Shown piece by piece: positions 26,091 to 35,185 of a DNA stretch of 64,000 nucleotides. This stretch comes from Ensifer sp. Root278 (GTDB taxonomy: Bacteria > Pseudomonadota > Alphaproteobacteria > Rhizobiales > Rhizobiaceae), in the NCBI RefSeq assembly GCF_001429285.1, contig NZ_LMJJ01000040.1:102013-166012 (forward strand), read 5' to 3'. How positions within the stretch are numbered: position 1 is the stretch's first letter; each line of letters starts with the position of its first letter. Below the pieces are notes generated by a model. The model did no database searches and was not told the DNA's origin. It saw only the letters and a list, made by a program, of their open reading frames with translations. The position numbers and the translations under genes are program-made.

Positions 26091-27242
26091 CTAAGCAGAA
26101 ATGAAGTCCAGGCCATAGCGCGACAGCGGGCGCGGAGTATCCGTGGTGGTGAGGTAGGTCTGGCCGAGGGTCATGGCGGTGCCGCTGTCGGAATCCATGA
26201 TGATCATGTGCACGAACAGCGACATGTTCGGCTCGATCTCCTGCGGGTTGCCGAGATGGAACATCTGGTGCTCCATCCAGGAGGGCGAGAAGCGGGCGCC
26301 GAGCGAATAGCCGCAGGCGTTGAGGCGGTGACGGGCGAGGCCGCGCTCGTCCATGATCTTGGCATGCATGTCGAAGACGGTGCCGAAGGTGTTGCCGGGA
26401 CGAAGCACCATCTCGATCGCCTGGATGGTTTCGCGGCAGGCGCTGTAGAGTTCGCGGTGACGGTTGGTCGGTTCGCCGATGACGACGGTGCGCATCATCG
26501 CCGCATGATAGTGGGCGCTGACGCCGGCCCATTCGAGGGTGAGCTGGTCCTGGCTGTCAAGCACGCGGCGCCCGGACTTGTAGCGGCAGAGCAGCGCGTC
26601 GGCGCCGGAGCCGATGATGAATTCGTTGGCCGGATAGTCGCCGCCGCCGGCCAGAATCTTGCCCTGCATCGCGGCGAGGATGTCGGCTTCGTTGCCGCCG
26701 GGACGGATCAGCGGCAGCGCGGCGTCGAGCGCATCGTCGGCCAGGCTTGCTGCCTTCTCGACATAGGCGATCTCGGCGTCGCTCTTGATGAGGCGCAGAC
26801 GGCTGACGAGGTACGAGGCGTCGATTATCTCGCCGAAGGTCTGGATCTGGCGGTCGAGCAGGCGGGCGACGCGGCCGGTCATGCCGTGCGTATCGTATTC
26901 GACGCCGATGCGGCAGCCGAGCAGGTCGAGTTCGCTCAAGAGGTTCTTGAGATCCAGGGTCGGATCGGCATTGGCCCGGTCCACCCAGATCTCGATGCGT
27001 TCGATATTGGAGGTGTGGCGTGCCTGGCGCAGGTCGGCCGAGCGCGTCAGCAAGACCATCGAGCCGTCTTTCTTCACAACCAGCGTCTGGAAGAAGCAGT
27101 AGCCGAAGGTGTCGTAGCCCGTCAGCCAGTACATGCTCTCCTGGGCGAAGAGCAGCACGGCATCGAGCTTCTCCTCGCGCATCTTCTCCGTCAGCCGATC
27201 GAGGCGGCTTGCATATTCTTCCTGGGCAAATTGAAGCGCCAT
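26091..27242 (-). CDS. M24-family peptidase / creatinase-like
   Basis: Encodes 383 residues from ATG 27242. The N-terminal creatinase domain (LTEKMREEKLDAVLLFA, LTGYDTFGYCFFQTL) is followed by the pita-bread M24 domain (IKSDAEIAYVEKAASLAD). Full metal-site motifs of Xaa-Pro peptidases are not evident: the expected first Asp-containing motif reads LEWAGVSAHYHAA. Some M24 relatives such as creatinase need no metal. It starts one base after the pgeF stop, so the two form an operon. The substrate is unknown. Confidence 0.88.
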   Translation of the reverse strand: MALQFAQEEYASRLDRLTEKMREEKLDAVLLFAQESMYWLTGYDTFGYCFFQTLVVKKDGSMVLLTRSADLRQARHTSNIERIEIWVDRANADPTLDLKNLLSELDLLGCRIGVEYDTHGMTGRVARLLDRQIQTFGEIIDASYLVSRLRLIKSDAEIAYVEKAASLADDALDAALPLIRPGGNEADILAAMQGKILAGGGDYPANEFIIGSGADALLCRYKSGRRVLDSQDQLTLEWAGVSAHYHAAMMRTVVIGEPTNRHRELYSACRETIQAIEMVLRPGNTFGTVFDMHAKIMDERGLARHRLNACGYSLGARFSPSWMEHQMFHLGNPQEIEPNMSLFVHMIIMDSDSGTAMTLGQTYLTTTDTPRPLSRYGLDFISA

Positions 27243-27243
27243 G

Positions 27244-28038
27244 TCAGGTCCCCCGTATGCAAATGGCGGAAATCTGCCGGCCGTAGTCCGGTTCCTGCCT
27301 GTGTGTCGTCCGACGGTAGGAGAAGAAGCGCTCCTCGTCGGCATAGGTGCAGATATCGAGATTTTCGGCTGCTACGCCTGCTTCGGTCAACCGCTTGATC
27401 GTGAGACCCGGCAGGTCGAACATTGCGTGGCCGTCGCGGTCTGACGGCCTGAAATAGGTTGCGTAGCTGTCGTTCGCCGAGACGAAGCGCTCGACGAATT
27501 CGGCACCGACTTCGTAGTTGCGATGGCTGATCGACGGGCCGAGGCAGGCGACGATGCGATCGCGCCGGGCGCCGAGCGAGACCATCGCGTCGATGGTGCT
27601 CTCGAGCACGCCGCCAAGCGCGCCCTTCCAGCCGGCATGGGCGGCGCCGATGATATTGGTTTCTGCGTCGGCAAAGAGGATCGGGCCGCAATCGGCCGAT
27701 AGCACGCCGAGCACGATACCGGGCGTCGCCGTCACCAGCGCATCAGCCTCAGGGCGGCTACCGTCATAGCTTTCGTCGACCACGATGGCGTTGGGGGAAT
27801 GGACCTGATGAACCGTCGCCAGCCGTTCCAGCGGCGCGCCGAACCAGCCCGCGACGCGGGTGCGGTTCTCGTTGACATGGGCTCTTTCGTCCTTCGAACC
27901 GAGGCCGACATTGAGGCCGCGATAGAGCCCTTCGGAAACGCCGCCCTGGCGGGTGAAATAGCCATGGGCGATTGCCGGCCCGACCTTCTCGCCGAAAAGC
28001 GAGCTCTGCACGGGAGAAAGCGCGGCGTCATGCTGCAT
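27244..28038 (-). CDS. pgeF: Laccase-domain protein (PgeF/YfiH family)
   Basis: Encodes 264 residues from ATG 28038. The family signatures are HGYFTRQGGVSEGLYRGLN, the His/Cys metal site (VHQVHS, SADCGP, AAHAGWKGA) and the late DICTYADEERFFSYRR. Members act on purine nucleosides or, in peptidoglycan editing, remove L-Ser from UDP-MurNAc. The frame stays open to ATG 28206, but the extra 56 residues are Pro-rich with low GC at third positions and look non-coding. It is one base upstream of the M24 gene. Confidence 0.92.
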   Translation of the reverse strand: MQHDAALSPVQSSLFGEKVGPAIAHGYFTRQGGVSEGLYRGLNVGLGSKDERAHVNENRTRVAGWFGAPLERLATVHQVHSPNAIVVDESYDGSRPEADALVTATPGIVLGVLSADCGPILFADAETNIIGAAHAGWKGALGGVLESTIDAMVSLGARRDRIVACLGPSISHRNYEVGAEFVERFVSANDSYATYFRPSDRDGHAMFDLPGLTIKRLTEAGVAAENLDICTYADEERFFSYRRTTHRQEPDYGRQISAICIRGT

Positions 28039-28409
28039 CGGTATATTTGCCTTTGCTTTATGAATAAATTCAATGGGTTTGGGGGCGCGCTCCGGCCCGG
28101 CGACTGGCGGCTGATTTGCCGGCGCGATGTTGACCCGCGATGGCTGGGCTGTCAATTCCCGAACGATAGGGGGAGCCAGCGGCCTGTGATTTCGAGGGGC
28201 AGTCATCGCTCGGCCACCGCCGCTACGCGCTGACGAAAACGCCTTCCTTCGACGCCCGCATCTGCACGAGGCCCGCGGAAAAACAAGAGGTCGGGATGGC
28301 GCCTTACCTGCAGGCTTTTGAGCGACGCTGCGTGCAATCTTTGCGTGGGGCTCTGCATAAGAGTATTATCTAATATAGCAAGAAATGCTTGTGCCTTCGG
28401 GAGGAGCAT
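28039..28409. other. Intergenic region between pgeF and the TRAP genes
   Basis: A stretch of 371 bases between divergent genes. It holds a weakly coding-like open frame continuous with pgeF and a mild AT-rich patch at 28355-28385 (TAATATAGCAAGAAATGC) that may hold the TRAP promoter. I see no further gene. Confidence 0.5.
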
Positions 28410-29552
28410 ATGAAGCGAAGAACCCATATCGAGGGACGGATTTCGCGTCGCAAATTCCTGGGCGGTGCGGCAATAGCGGGGGTCGCAACGGTCGCCGCGC
28501 CTAGCGTTGTCAAGGCGCAGGGGCCGATCAGCATGCGCTGGCAAAGCACCTGGCCATCCAAGGACATCTTTCACGAATTCGCGCTCGACTTCGCCAGGAA
28601 GGTCAATGATATGACCGGTGGCGATTTGAAGATAGAAGTGCTGCCCGCTGGTGCCGTGGTGCCGGCCTTCGGCCTGCTCGACGCCGTATCGCAAGGAACG
28701 TTGGACGGCGGTCACGGCGTCCTCGTCTACCATTACGGCAAGCAGGCGGCGCTCGCGCTATGGGGCTCTGGCCCGGGTTTCGCCATGGATGCCAACATGC
28801 TGCTCGCCTGGCACAAATACGGCGGCGGCAAGGAACTACTCGCAAAACTGTATGAATCCATTGGCGCCAACGTGGTCTCGTTCCCCTATGGGCCGATGCC
28901 GACCCAGCCGCTTGGCTGGTTCAAGAAGCCAGTCGCAAAGCCCGAGGATCTTCAGGGCCTGAAGTTCCGTACCGTGGGCATCTCGATCGATGTCTTCACC
29001 GGCCTCGGCGCGGCGGTCAACGCGCTGCCGGCCGGCGAAATCGTTGCGGCGCTCGATCGAGGCCTGATCGACGCGGCCGAGTTCAACAACGCCTCGTCCG
29101 ACCGGGTGCTCGGTTTCCCGGATGTATCGAAGATTTGCATGCTGCAGAGCTACCACCAGAATGGCGAGCAGTTCGAAGTGATGTTCAACAAGCCGAAGTA
29201 CGACGGTCTACCTGATCAGATGAAGGCGATCATCACCAACGCCGTCGAGGCGGCATCTCAGGATATGGCCTGGAAGGCGATCGATCGCTATTCCACGGAC
29301 TACCGGGAGATGCAGACCGTCGACAAGGTCAAGTTCTACAAGACCCCGGAGGCAATTCTCAAGAAGCAACTGGAGGTCTACGACGAGGTGGTGAAGAAGA
29401 AGGCAGCGGAAAACCCGCTGTTCAAGGAAGTGCTCCAGTCCCAGCTCGTTTTTGCCGAGCGGGCCACGCGCTGGGAACAGGACACCGTCGTCAGTCGGCG
29501 GCTGGCATTCGACCACTACTTCGGACAGGACGGCGTGGCGAAGGATCTCTGA
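28410..29552 (+). CDS. TRAP transporter substrate-binding protein, DctP/TakP-like, Tat-exported
   Basis: Encodes 380 residues from ATG 28410, with GGGAGGAG just upstream. The N-terminus has a twin-arginine signal (ISRRKFLGGAAIAGVATVAA). The mature protein matches DctP-family binding proteins closest to the TakP type (2-oxoacids, lactate-like ligands): WQSTWPSKD, LPAGAVVPAFGLLDAV, GLKFRTVGIS, and the FNNASSDRVLGF loop. It delivers a carboxylate ligand to the DctQM permease encoded next. The actual ligand is not readable from sequence. Confidence 0.93.
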   Translation: MKRRTHIEGRISRRKFLGGAAIAGVATVAAPSVVKAQGPISMRWQSTWPSKDIFHEFALDFARKVNDMTGGDLKIEVLPAGAVVPAFGLLDAVSQGTLDGGHGVLVYHYGKQAALALWGSGPGFAMDANMLLAWHKYGGGKELLAKLYESIGANVVSFPYGPMPTQPLGWFKKPVAKPEDLQGLKFRTVGISIDVFTGLGAAVNALPAGEIVAALDRGLIDAAEFNNASSDRVLGFPDVSKICMLQSYHQNGEQFEVMFNKPKYDGLPDQMKAIITNAVEAASQDMAWKAIDRYSTDYREMQTVDKVKFYKTPEAILKKQLEVYDEVVKKKAAENPLFKEVLQSQLVFAERATRWEQDTVVSRRLAFDHYFGQDGVAKDL

Positions 29553-29631
29553 GGCACGGCCGCTTCGCGTCAATCAGACGGGATTCAGGCGGAAGACCGG
29601 CTCATCTCATTTCGCACATCGGAGACAGTCG

Positions 29632-29703
29632 AAGGATCACACTATTCGATAAATCAAAGCGTTACAGCGAACTCTGTGCGTTCTTGAAAGGCGCGCCGCT
29701 GTA
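29632..29703 (-). repeat. Diverged RIME-like repeat, copy D
   Basis: Read on the minus strand it starts CTACAGCGGCGCGC and continues through ACGCACAGAGTTCGCTGTAAC and CTTTGATTT to ATCCTT, following the order of the conserved blocks in copies A-C. The AT-rich second palindrome is mostly lost. It lies between the TRAP binding-protein and small-permease genes. Confidence 0.55.
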
Positions 29704-29730
29704 GCGCCCCTCTTGCAGCGGGGGGCATGC

Positions 29731-30399
29731 GTGAACGTTCAGCATTTTCTGCTCAGGGTCGATGCGACCAGCGTGTGGATCGGTAAAGCCGCAGCCTGGC
29801 TGATTATCGGGCTGATGACGATGGTCTGCGTAGAGGTCGTCAAACGCTACATCCTGAACATGCCGACGGCCTGGATATTCGATGCCAGCAACATGTTCTA
29901 TGGCTCGCTGTTCATGCTCGCGGGGGCATACGCCTTGGCGCAGAATGCTCATGTACGCGGCGACTTCCTCTACAGCTCCATGAGGCCGCGCACGCAAGCC
30001 GCCCTCGATCTGGTCCTCTACGTCCTCTTCTTCCTGCCCGGCGTCGCCGCGCTCGTTTACGCCGGCTACGATTATGCAGCACTTTCCTGGCGGATCGGCG
30101 AGCATTCGACCGTGACGGCGGAGGGGCCGCCTATCTACTATTTCAAAACCGTCATTCCGGTCGCTGGCGGTTTCGTCCTGCTTCAGGGGCTGGCCGAGAT
30201 CACGCGCTGCATCGTTTGCCTGCGGACCGGCGAATGGCCAAGTCGGCTCAAGGATGTGGAGGAGCTCGACGTCGTCGCCGAGCAGCTTGAGCACAGCGAG
30301 CATGTCGACGCGGAAACGCGCGAGGCTGCGATCGAGCGTGCGCAGGCGATCGACAGGGCGGCGCGGCAACGGGGAATGGGGGGAGACGGCGAGACGTGA
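29731..30399 (+). CDS. TRAP transporter small permease, DctQ type
   Basis: Encodes 222 residues from GTG 29731, with a G-rich site before it. Four hydrophobic helices (about 18-40, 50-70, 88-112, 138-160) and the family segment AYALAQNAHVRGDFLYSS mark DctQ. It forms the small membrane subunit of the TRAP carrier. The last 50 residues are an acidic, helical tail (DAETREAAIERAQAIDRAAR) that is longer than usual. Its stop overlaps the GTG start of the large permease gene. Confidence 0.92.
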   Translation: MNVQHFLLRVDATSVWIGKAAAWLIIGLMTMVCVEVVKRYILNMPTAWIFDASNMFYGSLFMLAGAYALAQNAHVRGDFLYSSMRPRTQAALDLVLYVLFFLPGVAALVYAGYDYAALSWRIGEHSTVTAEGPPIYYFKTVIPVAGGFVLLQGLAEITRCIVCLRTGEWPSRLKDVEELDVVAEQLEHSEHVDAETREAAIERAQAIDRAARQRGMGGDGET

Positions 30400-32138
30400 G
30401 CGATCCACTCCTCGGACTGACGATGCTGATGCTCATCGTGGTGGTCATCATGATGGGGTTTCCGACGGCGTTTACGCTGATGGGGCTTGGCATGCTCTTC
30501 GGCTTCTACGCCTTCTACAATCCGGCCGAGCACTGGATCGACAATCGCGTCTTCGACCTGATGGTGCAGCGTACCTATGGGGCGATGACCAATGACGTTC
30601 TGATCTCGATCCCGTTGTTCGTGCTCATGGGCTACGTGATGGAGCGGGGTGCGCTGGTCGACAAGATGTTCTACAGCATTCAGCTCGCATTCAAGCGGGT
30701 GCCTGCGTCGCTCGCCGTCGCTACCCTCATCGTCTGTACCTTCTGGGGCATCGCCAGCGGCCTCGTCGGTGCGGTGGTCGTGCTGATGGGCGTGATTGCG
30801 TTCAATCCGATGTTACGCGCCGGCTATGACGTGAAGCTTGCCTCCGGTGTGATCACGGCGGGCGGTACCCTCGGCATTCTGATCCCGCCCTCGGTGATGA
30901 TCATCGTCTATGCCGCAGTCGCGGGACAATCCGTTGTCAAGCTCTACGCCGCTGCCATGTTCCCCGGGTTTTTCCTCGCGCTGCTCTACCTCGCCTATAT
31001 TCTCGGCTGGGCGCTCATCAGCCCCAAGATCGCTCCGCCGCTGCCTGCGGAGCAGACCAAAGTGCCCGTCAGCGCGTGGATGCGGGGCCTGCAAGCGTCG
31101 TACTCGCACAACATGCTGGCCGGGCTCTCTCGCGCACTAGTCTCACCGGCAAGGGCGCTGGCTCTCGAAACCGAGGAGGGGTCTCTCACCTATTGGGCTC
31201 TCGTCAAGAATTTCTGCGCTGCCTTGGTCCCGCTAGCACTGACGGCTTTTACGATGGCGCTCGTATGGTGGTATGTCGTCATCCATCCGCAGGCATCGGC
31301 GGAGGCGGAGGCGCCGGAAGGGCTGGAACAGCTCGGGGCACCGGCGGCGGATGCCGCGCCGACCGCGATCAACGGGCCGGCGACAAGCTTCTACGTGTCC
31401 TTCTGGTTGATTGCCACGATCGCTGCGGTGGTGCTCGTCCGCTACTACCGCAATATGAGTGCGGAGCGGCTGCAGGTGGTGAAGCTTTTGATCTCCTCCG
31501 TCATGCCGCTCGCCATCCTCACCATAGTCGTGCTCGGCGTAATCCTCTTCGGGATCACCACGGCGACCGAGTCTGCGGCCGTCGGCGCGGCGGGGGCTTT
31601 CCTGCTCGCATTCCAGGCCCGGACGCTCAACTGGAAGCGCACAAAGGAAGCGGTGTTCCTGACGGCGAAGACAACGGCCATGGTGTGCTGGCTCTTCGTG
31701 GGCTCGGCCTTGTTTTCTGCCGTCTTCGCCATACTTGGCGGCCAGGCGCTGATCGAGCAATGGGTGCTATCGCTCGATCTGACGCCGGTACAATTCATGA
31801 TTCTTTCGCAGGCGATCATCTTCCTGCTCGGCTGGCCGCTCGAGTGGACCGAGATCATCATCATCTTTGTGCCGATTTTTCTGCCGCTGCTAAAGCACTT
31901 CGACATCGATCCGGTGATTTGGGGCGTTCTCGTCTTCGTCAACCTGCAGGCGGCATTTCTGTCGCCCCCAGTCGCGATGTCAGCTTTTTATCTGAAGGGT
32001 GTCGCGCCGCCGCATGTGACGATCAACCAGATCTTCGCCGGCATGATGCCCTATATGCTGATCGTCGTGCTCTGCATGGTCATCATGTATCTCTGGCCCG
32101 GGATAACTCTCTGGCTCCCGAACTATCTTTACGGCTGA
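30396..32138 (+). CDS. TRAP transporter large permease, DctM type, with an extended central region
   Basis: Encodes 580 residues from GTG 30396, which overlaps the DctQ stop (GTGA). Many hydrophobic helices, FKRVPASLAVATLIVCTFW, GGTLGILIPPSVMIIVYA and the C-terminal LGWPLEWTEIIIIFVPIF identify DctM. It is about 150 residues longer than the usual 430, owing to a soluble insert around residues 205-345. That insert includes a low-complexity acidic stretch near residue 300 (QASAEAEAPEGLEQLG) and two extra helices. Extended DctM proteins occur with TakP-like systems. A RIME-like element follows. Confidence 0.93.
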   Translation: MSDPLLGLTMLMLIVVVIMMGFPTAFTLMGLGMLFGFYAFYNPAEHWIDNRVFDLMVQRTYGAMTNDVLISIPLFVLMGYVMERGALVDKMFYSIQLAFKRVPASLAVATLIVCTFWGIASGLVGAVVVLMGVIAFNPMLRAGYDVKLASGVITAGGTLGILIPPSVMIIVYAAVAGQSVVKLYAAAMFPGFFLALLYLAYILGWALISPKIAPPLPAEQTKVPVSAWMRGLQASYSHNMLAGLSRALVSPARALALETEEGSLTYWALVKNFCAALVPLALTAFTMALVWWYVVIHPQASAEAEAPEGLEQLGAPAADAAPTAINGPATSFYVSFWLIATIAAVVLVRYYRNMSAERLQVVKLLISSVMPLAILTIVVLGVILFGITTATESAAVGAAGAFLLAFQARTLNWKRTKEAVFLTAKTTAMVCWLFVGSALFSAVFAILGGQALIEQWVLSLDLTPVQFMILSQAIIFLLGWPLEWTEIIIIFVPIFLPLLKHFDIDPVIWGVLVFVNLQAAFLSPPVAMSAFYLKGVAPPHVTINQIFAGMMPYMLIVVLCMVIMYLWPGITLWLPNYLYG

Positions 32139-32148
32139 ACCGTGCGCT

Positions 32149-32253
32149 ACTGCATATTTCCTTAAATCCTAGCCGATTTAAGGATAAAAACATGCAACAA
32201 CTCAAAGTGCCACAGCGACCTTTGCGCGTCCGATAAGACGCGCGGCGCTGTAG
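32149..32253 (-). repeat. RIME-like intergenic repeat, copy C
   Basis: Best preserved copy. It holds two perfect palindromes: CCTTAAATC/GATTTAAGG (32160-32183) and GCGCGTC/GACGCGC (32224-32243), joined by the core CAAAGTGCCACAGCGACC. It lies between the convergent TRAP permease and methyltransferase genes and may act as a transcript end for both. Confidence 0.85.
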
Positions 32254-32262
32254 GCTGTGCGC

Positions 32263-33366
32263 TCAGGGCTTCGGCTTGCGGAAGGGCGACAGCGGCACCG
32301 GAGGGCTGCTCACGGCGAGAACCTTGAACAATTCCCCCATTTTTCCGACACCGGCGCCGGCGAGCCTTTCCACGTCCTGGCGAATGCCCTCTTGGGTGAG
32401 CGCATCCTTGTCGCGACCGAGTGCCGCGGCGCGGTCCAGCAGACCGAGACCGACCAGGAAATCGCCCTGGTGCGCAAGGCCGTTGATCTGCACGTCGTCG
32501 GTCTCGGCGCGGCGGGCGAGCTGCTCGAAATCGACATGGCTGGTGAGATCGGCCCGGCCCGGATTGGCGAGTGGCGGATCATATTCGTGATCGCGAACGG
32601 CCTGCAGCGTATCGCCATAGCCGGTGGCAAGATGGCCGTAATCGATGATCACGGCGGTGCCGCCGCTGATCTTCAGCCGCTCGCAAAGGGCGGACATGAC
32701 AGCATCGCGGGCAGGGGCGATCTCGAAGATCGTGCCTTCGGCCAAACCCTGCGCCGGCGTCGGCAAGAGGCCCGGATCGATGCCGGCGACGCCGGCAGCA
32801 AAGGTCAGTTGGTCATCGGCATCAAGCCCGACCATGCGCTCGCGGAACCCTTGCGCGGTGCGCACGAATTGCCGGATCGGAATGGCATCGAACAGCTCGT
32901 TGGCGGCAAGCAGCAGGAAGCCATCGGGCAAAGTCTCGAAGCTTGCATGCCACTCGACCTTGTTGCCATGGGCGACCAGGGTTTCGGACTGAATCTTGCG
33001 CAGGCGCTCGCTGGTCTCGACGAGATGCATGCTGGCGGAGGCATAGAGCTCGGGTGCGAGGCGACGCACCACACGCAGCATGTCGGCCATCATCGTGCCG
33101 CGGCCGGGGCCGATCTCGGCGATCACCGCGCCTTCGGGCTTGCCGTGTTGCTGCCAGGCGTGGACGAGAAAGACGCCGATCATCTCTCCGAAGAGCTGGC
33201 TGATCTCCGGCGCCGTGGTGAAATCGCCCTCTTTGCCGAAGGGTTCATGAACCCGGTAGTAGCCGTGTTCAGGATCCGCGAGGCAAAGCGAGAAGTAATC
33301 GGTGACGCTGATCGGCCCGTGAGCCTTGATCAGCGCCTTGATCTTGTCCGCAAGTGGTGTCGTCAT
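32263..33366 (-). CDS. MidA/NDUFAF7-family SAM-dependent methyltransferase
   Basis: Encodes 367 residues. The SAM-binding motif I is VIAEIGPGRGTMMADMLR, and the N-terminal INTERPRETATION rests on ISVTDYFSLCLADPEHGYY plus FTTAPEISQLFGEMIG, which define the family whose mitochondrial member NDUFAF7 methylates an Arg of a complex I subunit. The bacterial substrate is not established. It lies directly downstream of lgt on the same strand, with 58 bases between, and in many rhizobia is followed by pgeF; here the TRAP genes intervene. Confidence 0.92.
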   Translation of the reverse strand: MTTPLADKIKALIKAHGPISVTDYFSLCLADPEHGYYRVHEPFGKEGDFTTAPEISQLFGEMIGVFLVHAWQQHGKPEGAVIAEIGPGRGTMMADMLRVVRRLAPELYASASMHLVETSERLRKIQSETLVAHGNKVEWHASFETLPDGFLLLAANELFDAIPIRQFVRTAQGFRERMVGLDADDQLTFAAGVAGIDPGLLPTPAQGLAEGTIFEIAPARDAVMSALCERLKISGGTAVIIDYGHLATGYGDTLQAVRDHEYDPPLANPGRADLTSHVDFEQLARRAETDDVQINGLAHQGDFLVGLGLLDRAAALGRDKDALTQEGIRQDVERLAGAGVGKMGELFKVLAVSSPPVPLSPFRKPKP

Positions 33367-33424
33367 GCCTTCGTCCAGTTAGCGGGAGGCGGCCGGAAGC
33401 CGCACGCCCTTGCCTTATCCGCTC

Positions 33425-34261
33425 TCAGGCGGCTGCGCGCCGCGCCCGGGTTATCGCCCAGATGCCGGCGAGCGCCATCGGCAGCGAAAGCACCATGCCC
33501 ATCGTCAGCCAGCCACCGACAAGATAGCCGATCTGCGCGTCCGGTTCGCGGAAGAATTCGACGAAAATGCGGCTCAAGGCATAGCCAAGCACGAAGATGC
33601 CGGTGACGAGGCCCGGGGATTTCAACGCCTGGCGACGGTAGATGAACCAGGAAAGCACGCCGAGCAGCACGAGGCCCTCGAGGGCTGCTTCATAAAGCTG
33701 GCTCGGGTGACGGGCAAAGGGCCCGCCGGTCGGGAAGACGATTGCCCAGGGCATCGAAGAGAGACGGCCCCAGAGTTCGCCATTGATGAAATTGGCAATG
33801 CGGCCGAAAAACAGGCCGATCGGGACGACGGCCGCGACGATGTCGAACAGGCTCCAGAGAACGATGCCATTGCGCCGCGCGAAGATGATCATGGCGAGCG
33901 TCGTGCCGAGAAAGCCGCCATGGAACGACATACCGCCGTTCCAGATCTCAATGGCGCGGATCGGATTGGCGAGAACGGAGCCGAGGTCGTAGAAGAGGAT
34001 GTAGCCGATGCGGCCTCCGAGTACGATACCGCCGGCGGCCCAGAGCAGGAAATCGTCGAGTTGCTGCAGCGTGACCGCCGGGGTCTCGTTGCGCCAGAGC
34101 GCGTTGTTCATCGCCAGGCGGCGCGCATAGAACCAGCCGATCAGGATGCCTGCGACATAGGCGAGCCCGTACCAGTGGACGGCGAGAGGCCCGATCTGGA
34201 AGATGACGGGGTCGATTTCGGGGAAGGGAAGGATGGCGAGACGGGTCGCTAGAGTTTCCAA
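33425..34261 (-). CDS. lgt: Prolipoprotein diacylglyceryl transferase
   Basis: Encodes 278 residues with about seven membrane segments. It adds diacylglycerol to the lipobox Cys of prolipoproteins at the inner membrane. The Lgt signature is [14 protein letters not shown], with the HGGFLG segment and [10 protein letters not shown] carrying other essential residues. The start ATG 34261 gives the normal rhizobial length. It is divergent from ubiK and upstream of the methyltransferase gene. Confidence 0.97.
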   Translation of the reverse strand: METLATRLAILPFPEIDPVIFQIGPLAVHWYGLAYVAGILIGWFYARRLAMNNALWRNETPAVTLQQLDDFLLWAAGGIVLGGRIGYILFYDLGSVLANPIRAIEIWNGGMSFHGGFLGTTLAMIIFARRNGIVLWSLFDIVAAVVPIGLFFGRIANFINGELWGRLSSMPWAIVFPTGGPFARHPSQLYEAALEGLVLLGVLSWFIYRRQALKSPGLVTGIFVLGYALSRIFVEFFREPDAQIGYLVGGWLTMGMVLSLPMALAGIWAITRARRAAA

Positions 34262-34476
34262 GATATGTTCTCGTGCCTATTTCTCGTGCAGGGGCCGGTC
34301 GTTTCGGCGGAACATGGCGAGCGATTTCCGCCGGGTCAAGGCGCCGATGGGGGCGCTTCGGACACAGCGGCGTGATTTGGCACGTGATTTTCCTTGCATC
34401 CGCTCGCCGCTGACCCTACCTGAAATTCATGACCGCATCGCAATGCGAGGCGATGGCTGAAATGGAGATCGCGACG

Positions 34477-34737
34477 ATGAGCACAGGCGCTAACCGCATT
34501 CTGGATGACTTTGCCAAGATCATGACCGATGCCGCAGGTGCCGCCCAGGGCGTGCGCCGCGAGGTCGAGACCGCCTTCCGCGCACAGGCCGAACGCGCAC
34601 TGAACTCGCTCGACGTGGTCAAGCGCGAGGAGTTCGAGATGGTCAAGGAAATGGCGATCAAGGCGCGCGAGGAAAACGATGCGCTGCTCGCCCGCATTGA
34701 GGCTTTGGAAGCGCGTCTCGCCGAGGCCGGCAAGTAA
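34477..34737 (+). CDS. ubiK: UbiK/BMFP-family accessory protein
   Basis: Encodes 86 residues from ATG 34477, the family-typical N-terminus (MSTGANRILDDFAKIMTD). The body is amphipathic helix followed by a C-terminal coiled coil (EENDALLARIEALEARLAE). BMFP proteins bind membranes; in enterobacteria UbiK supports aerobic ubiquinone synthesis. Several in-frame ATGs upstream exist (34429, 34453, 34462) but lengthen it past the family norm. A terminator follows. Confidence 0.87.
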   Translation: MSTGANRILDDFAKIMTDAAGAAQGVRREVETAFRAQAERALNSLDVVKREEFEMVKEMAIKAREENDALLARIEALEARLAEAGK

Positions 34738-35185
34738 CGCGATTCCGCCGAAATAACGGTATTTTGGCGTTTTTACTTCGCCCGCGAACTGGTTTCGCGG
34801 GCGTTTTGCTGTCGTTAATCCTGGATCGATTGAAACGGCGTTAAGGCTGGTTAATAAAACCTGAAAAGTTTTCCACCTGTGGACACTGCCAAAAAACCCT
34901 TATGGCAGAGTCAGTTAAGCTCTCGCGCTTCATCCAAATGACAACGTGGACGCGATTCATCCCGGCTATTTTTCGGCCCGGGGGCTGGCAGCCTGACTCC
35001 GCCATTATACACTGATTTTAAATGATGATTCGAAACGAACCACGCAAGCTCCGGGCAGGGTAAGTCAGCCAGGATGGATGTGAGTTCAGCAATCATAGTG
35101 TGTTTGTAATCGGTGTTGGGTTTGCAGCGTTGCGTCTTGTGAGCGTGATGATGCACGTCTGCGCCACACCTATACAGGGTGATGC
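34738..35185. other. Gene-free interval between ubiK and ybjN-like gene
   Basis: This 448-base stretch is more AT-rich than its surroundings. After the ubiK terminator I see only short stem-loops and two nearby TTAA words; no open frame with a ribosome binding site, tRNA or repeat. A small RNA is possible but not demonstrable. Confidence 0.5.
34779..34806 (+). terminator. Intrinsic terminator of ubiK
   Basis: CGCCCGCGAA pairs with TTCGCGGGCG around a CTGGT loop, followed by TTTTG. Confidence 0.8.

Noticed and set aside
28039..28206. 56-residue N-terminal extension of PgeF
   Set aside because: Pro-rich, lower GC at third positions than the gene body, and longer than the family norm.
34840..34856. 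Possible CtrA site (TTAAGGCTGGTTAA)
   Set aside because: The spacing between the TTAA words is six, not the seven of the consensus, and the downstream gene is not a typical cell-cycle target.
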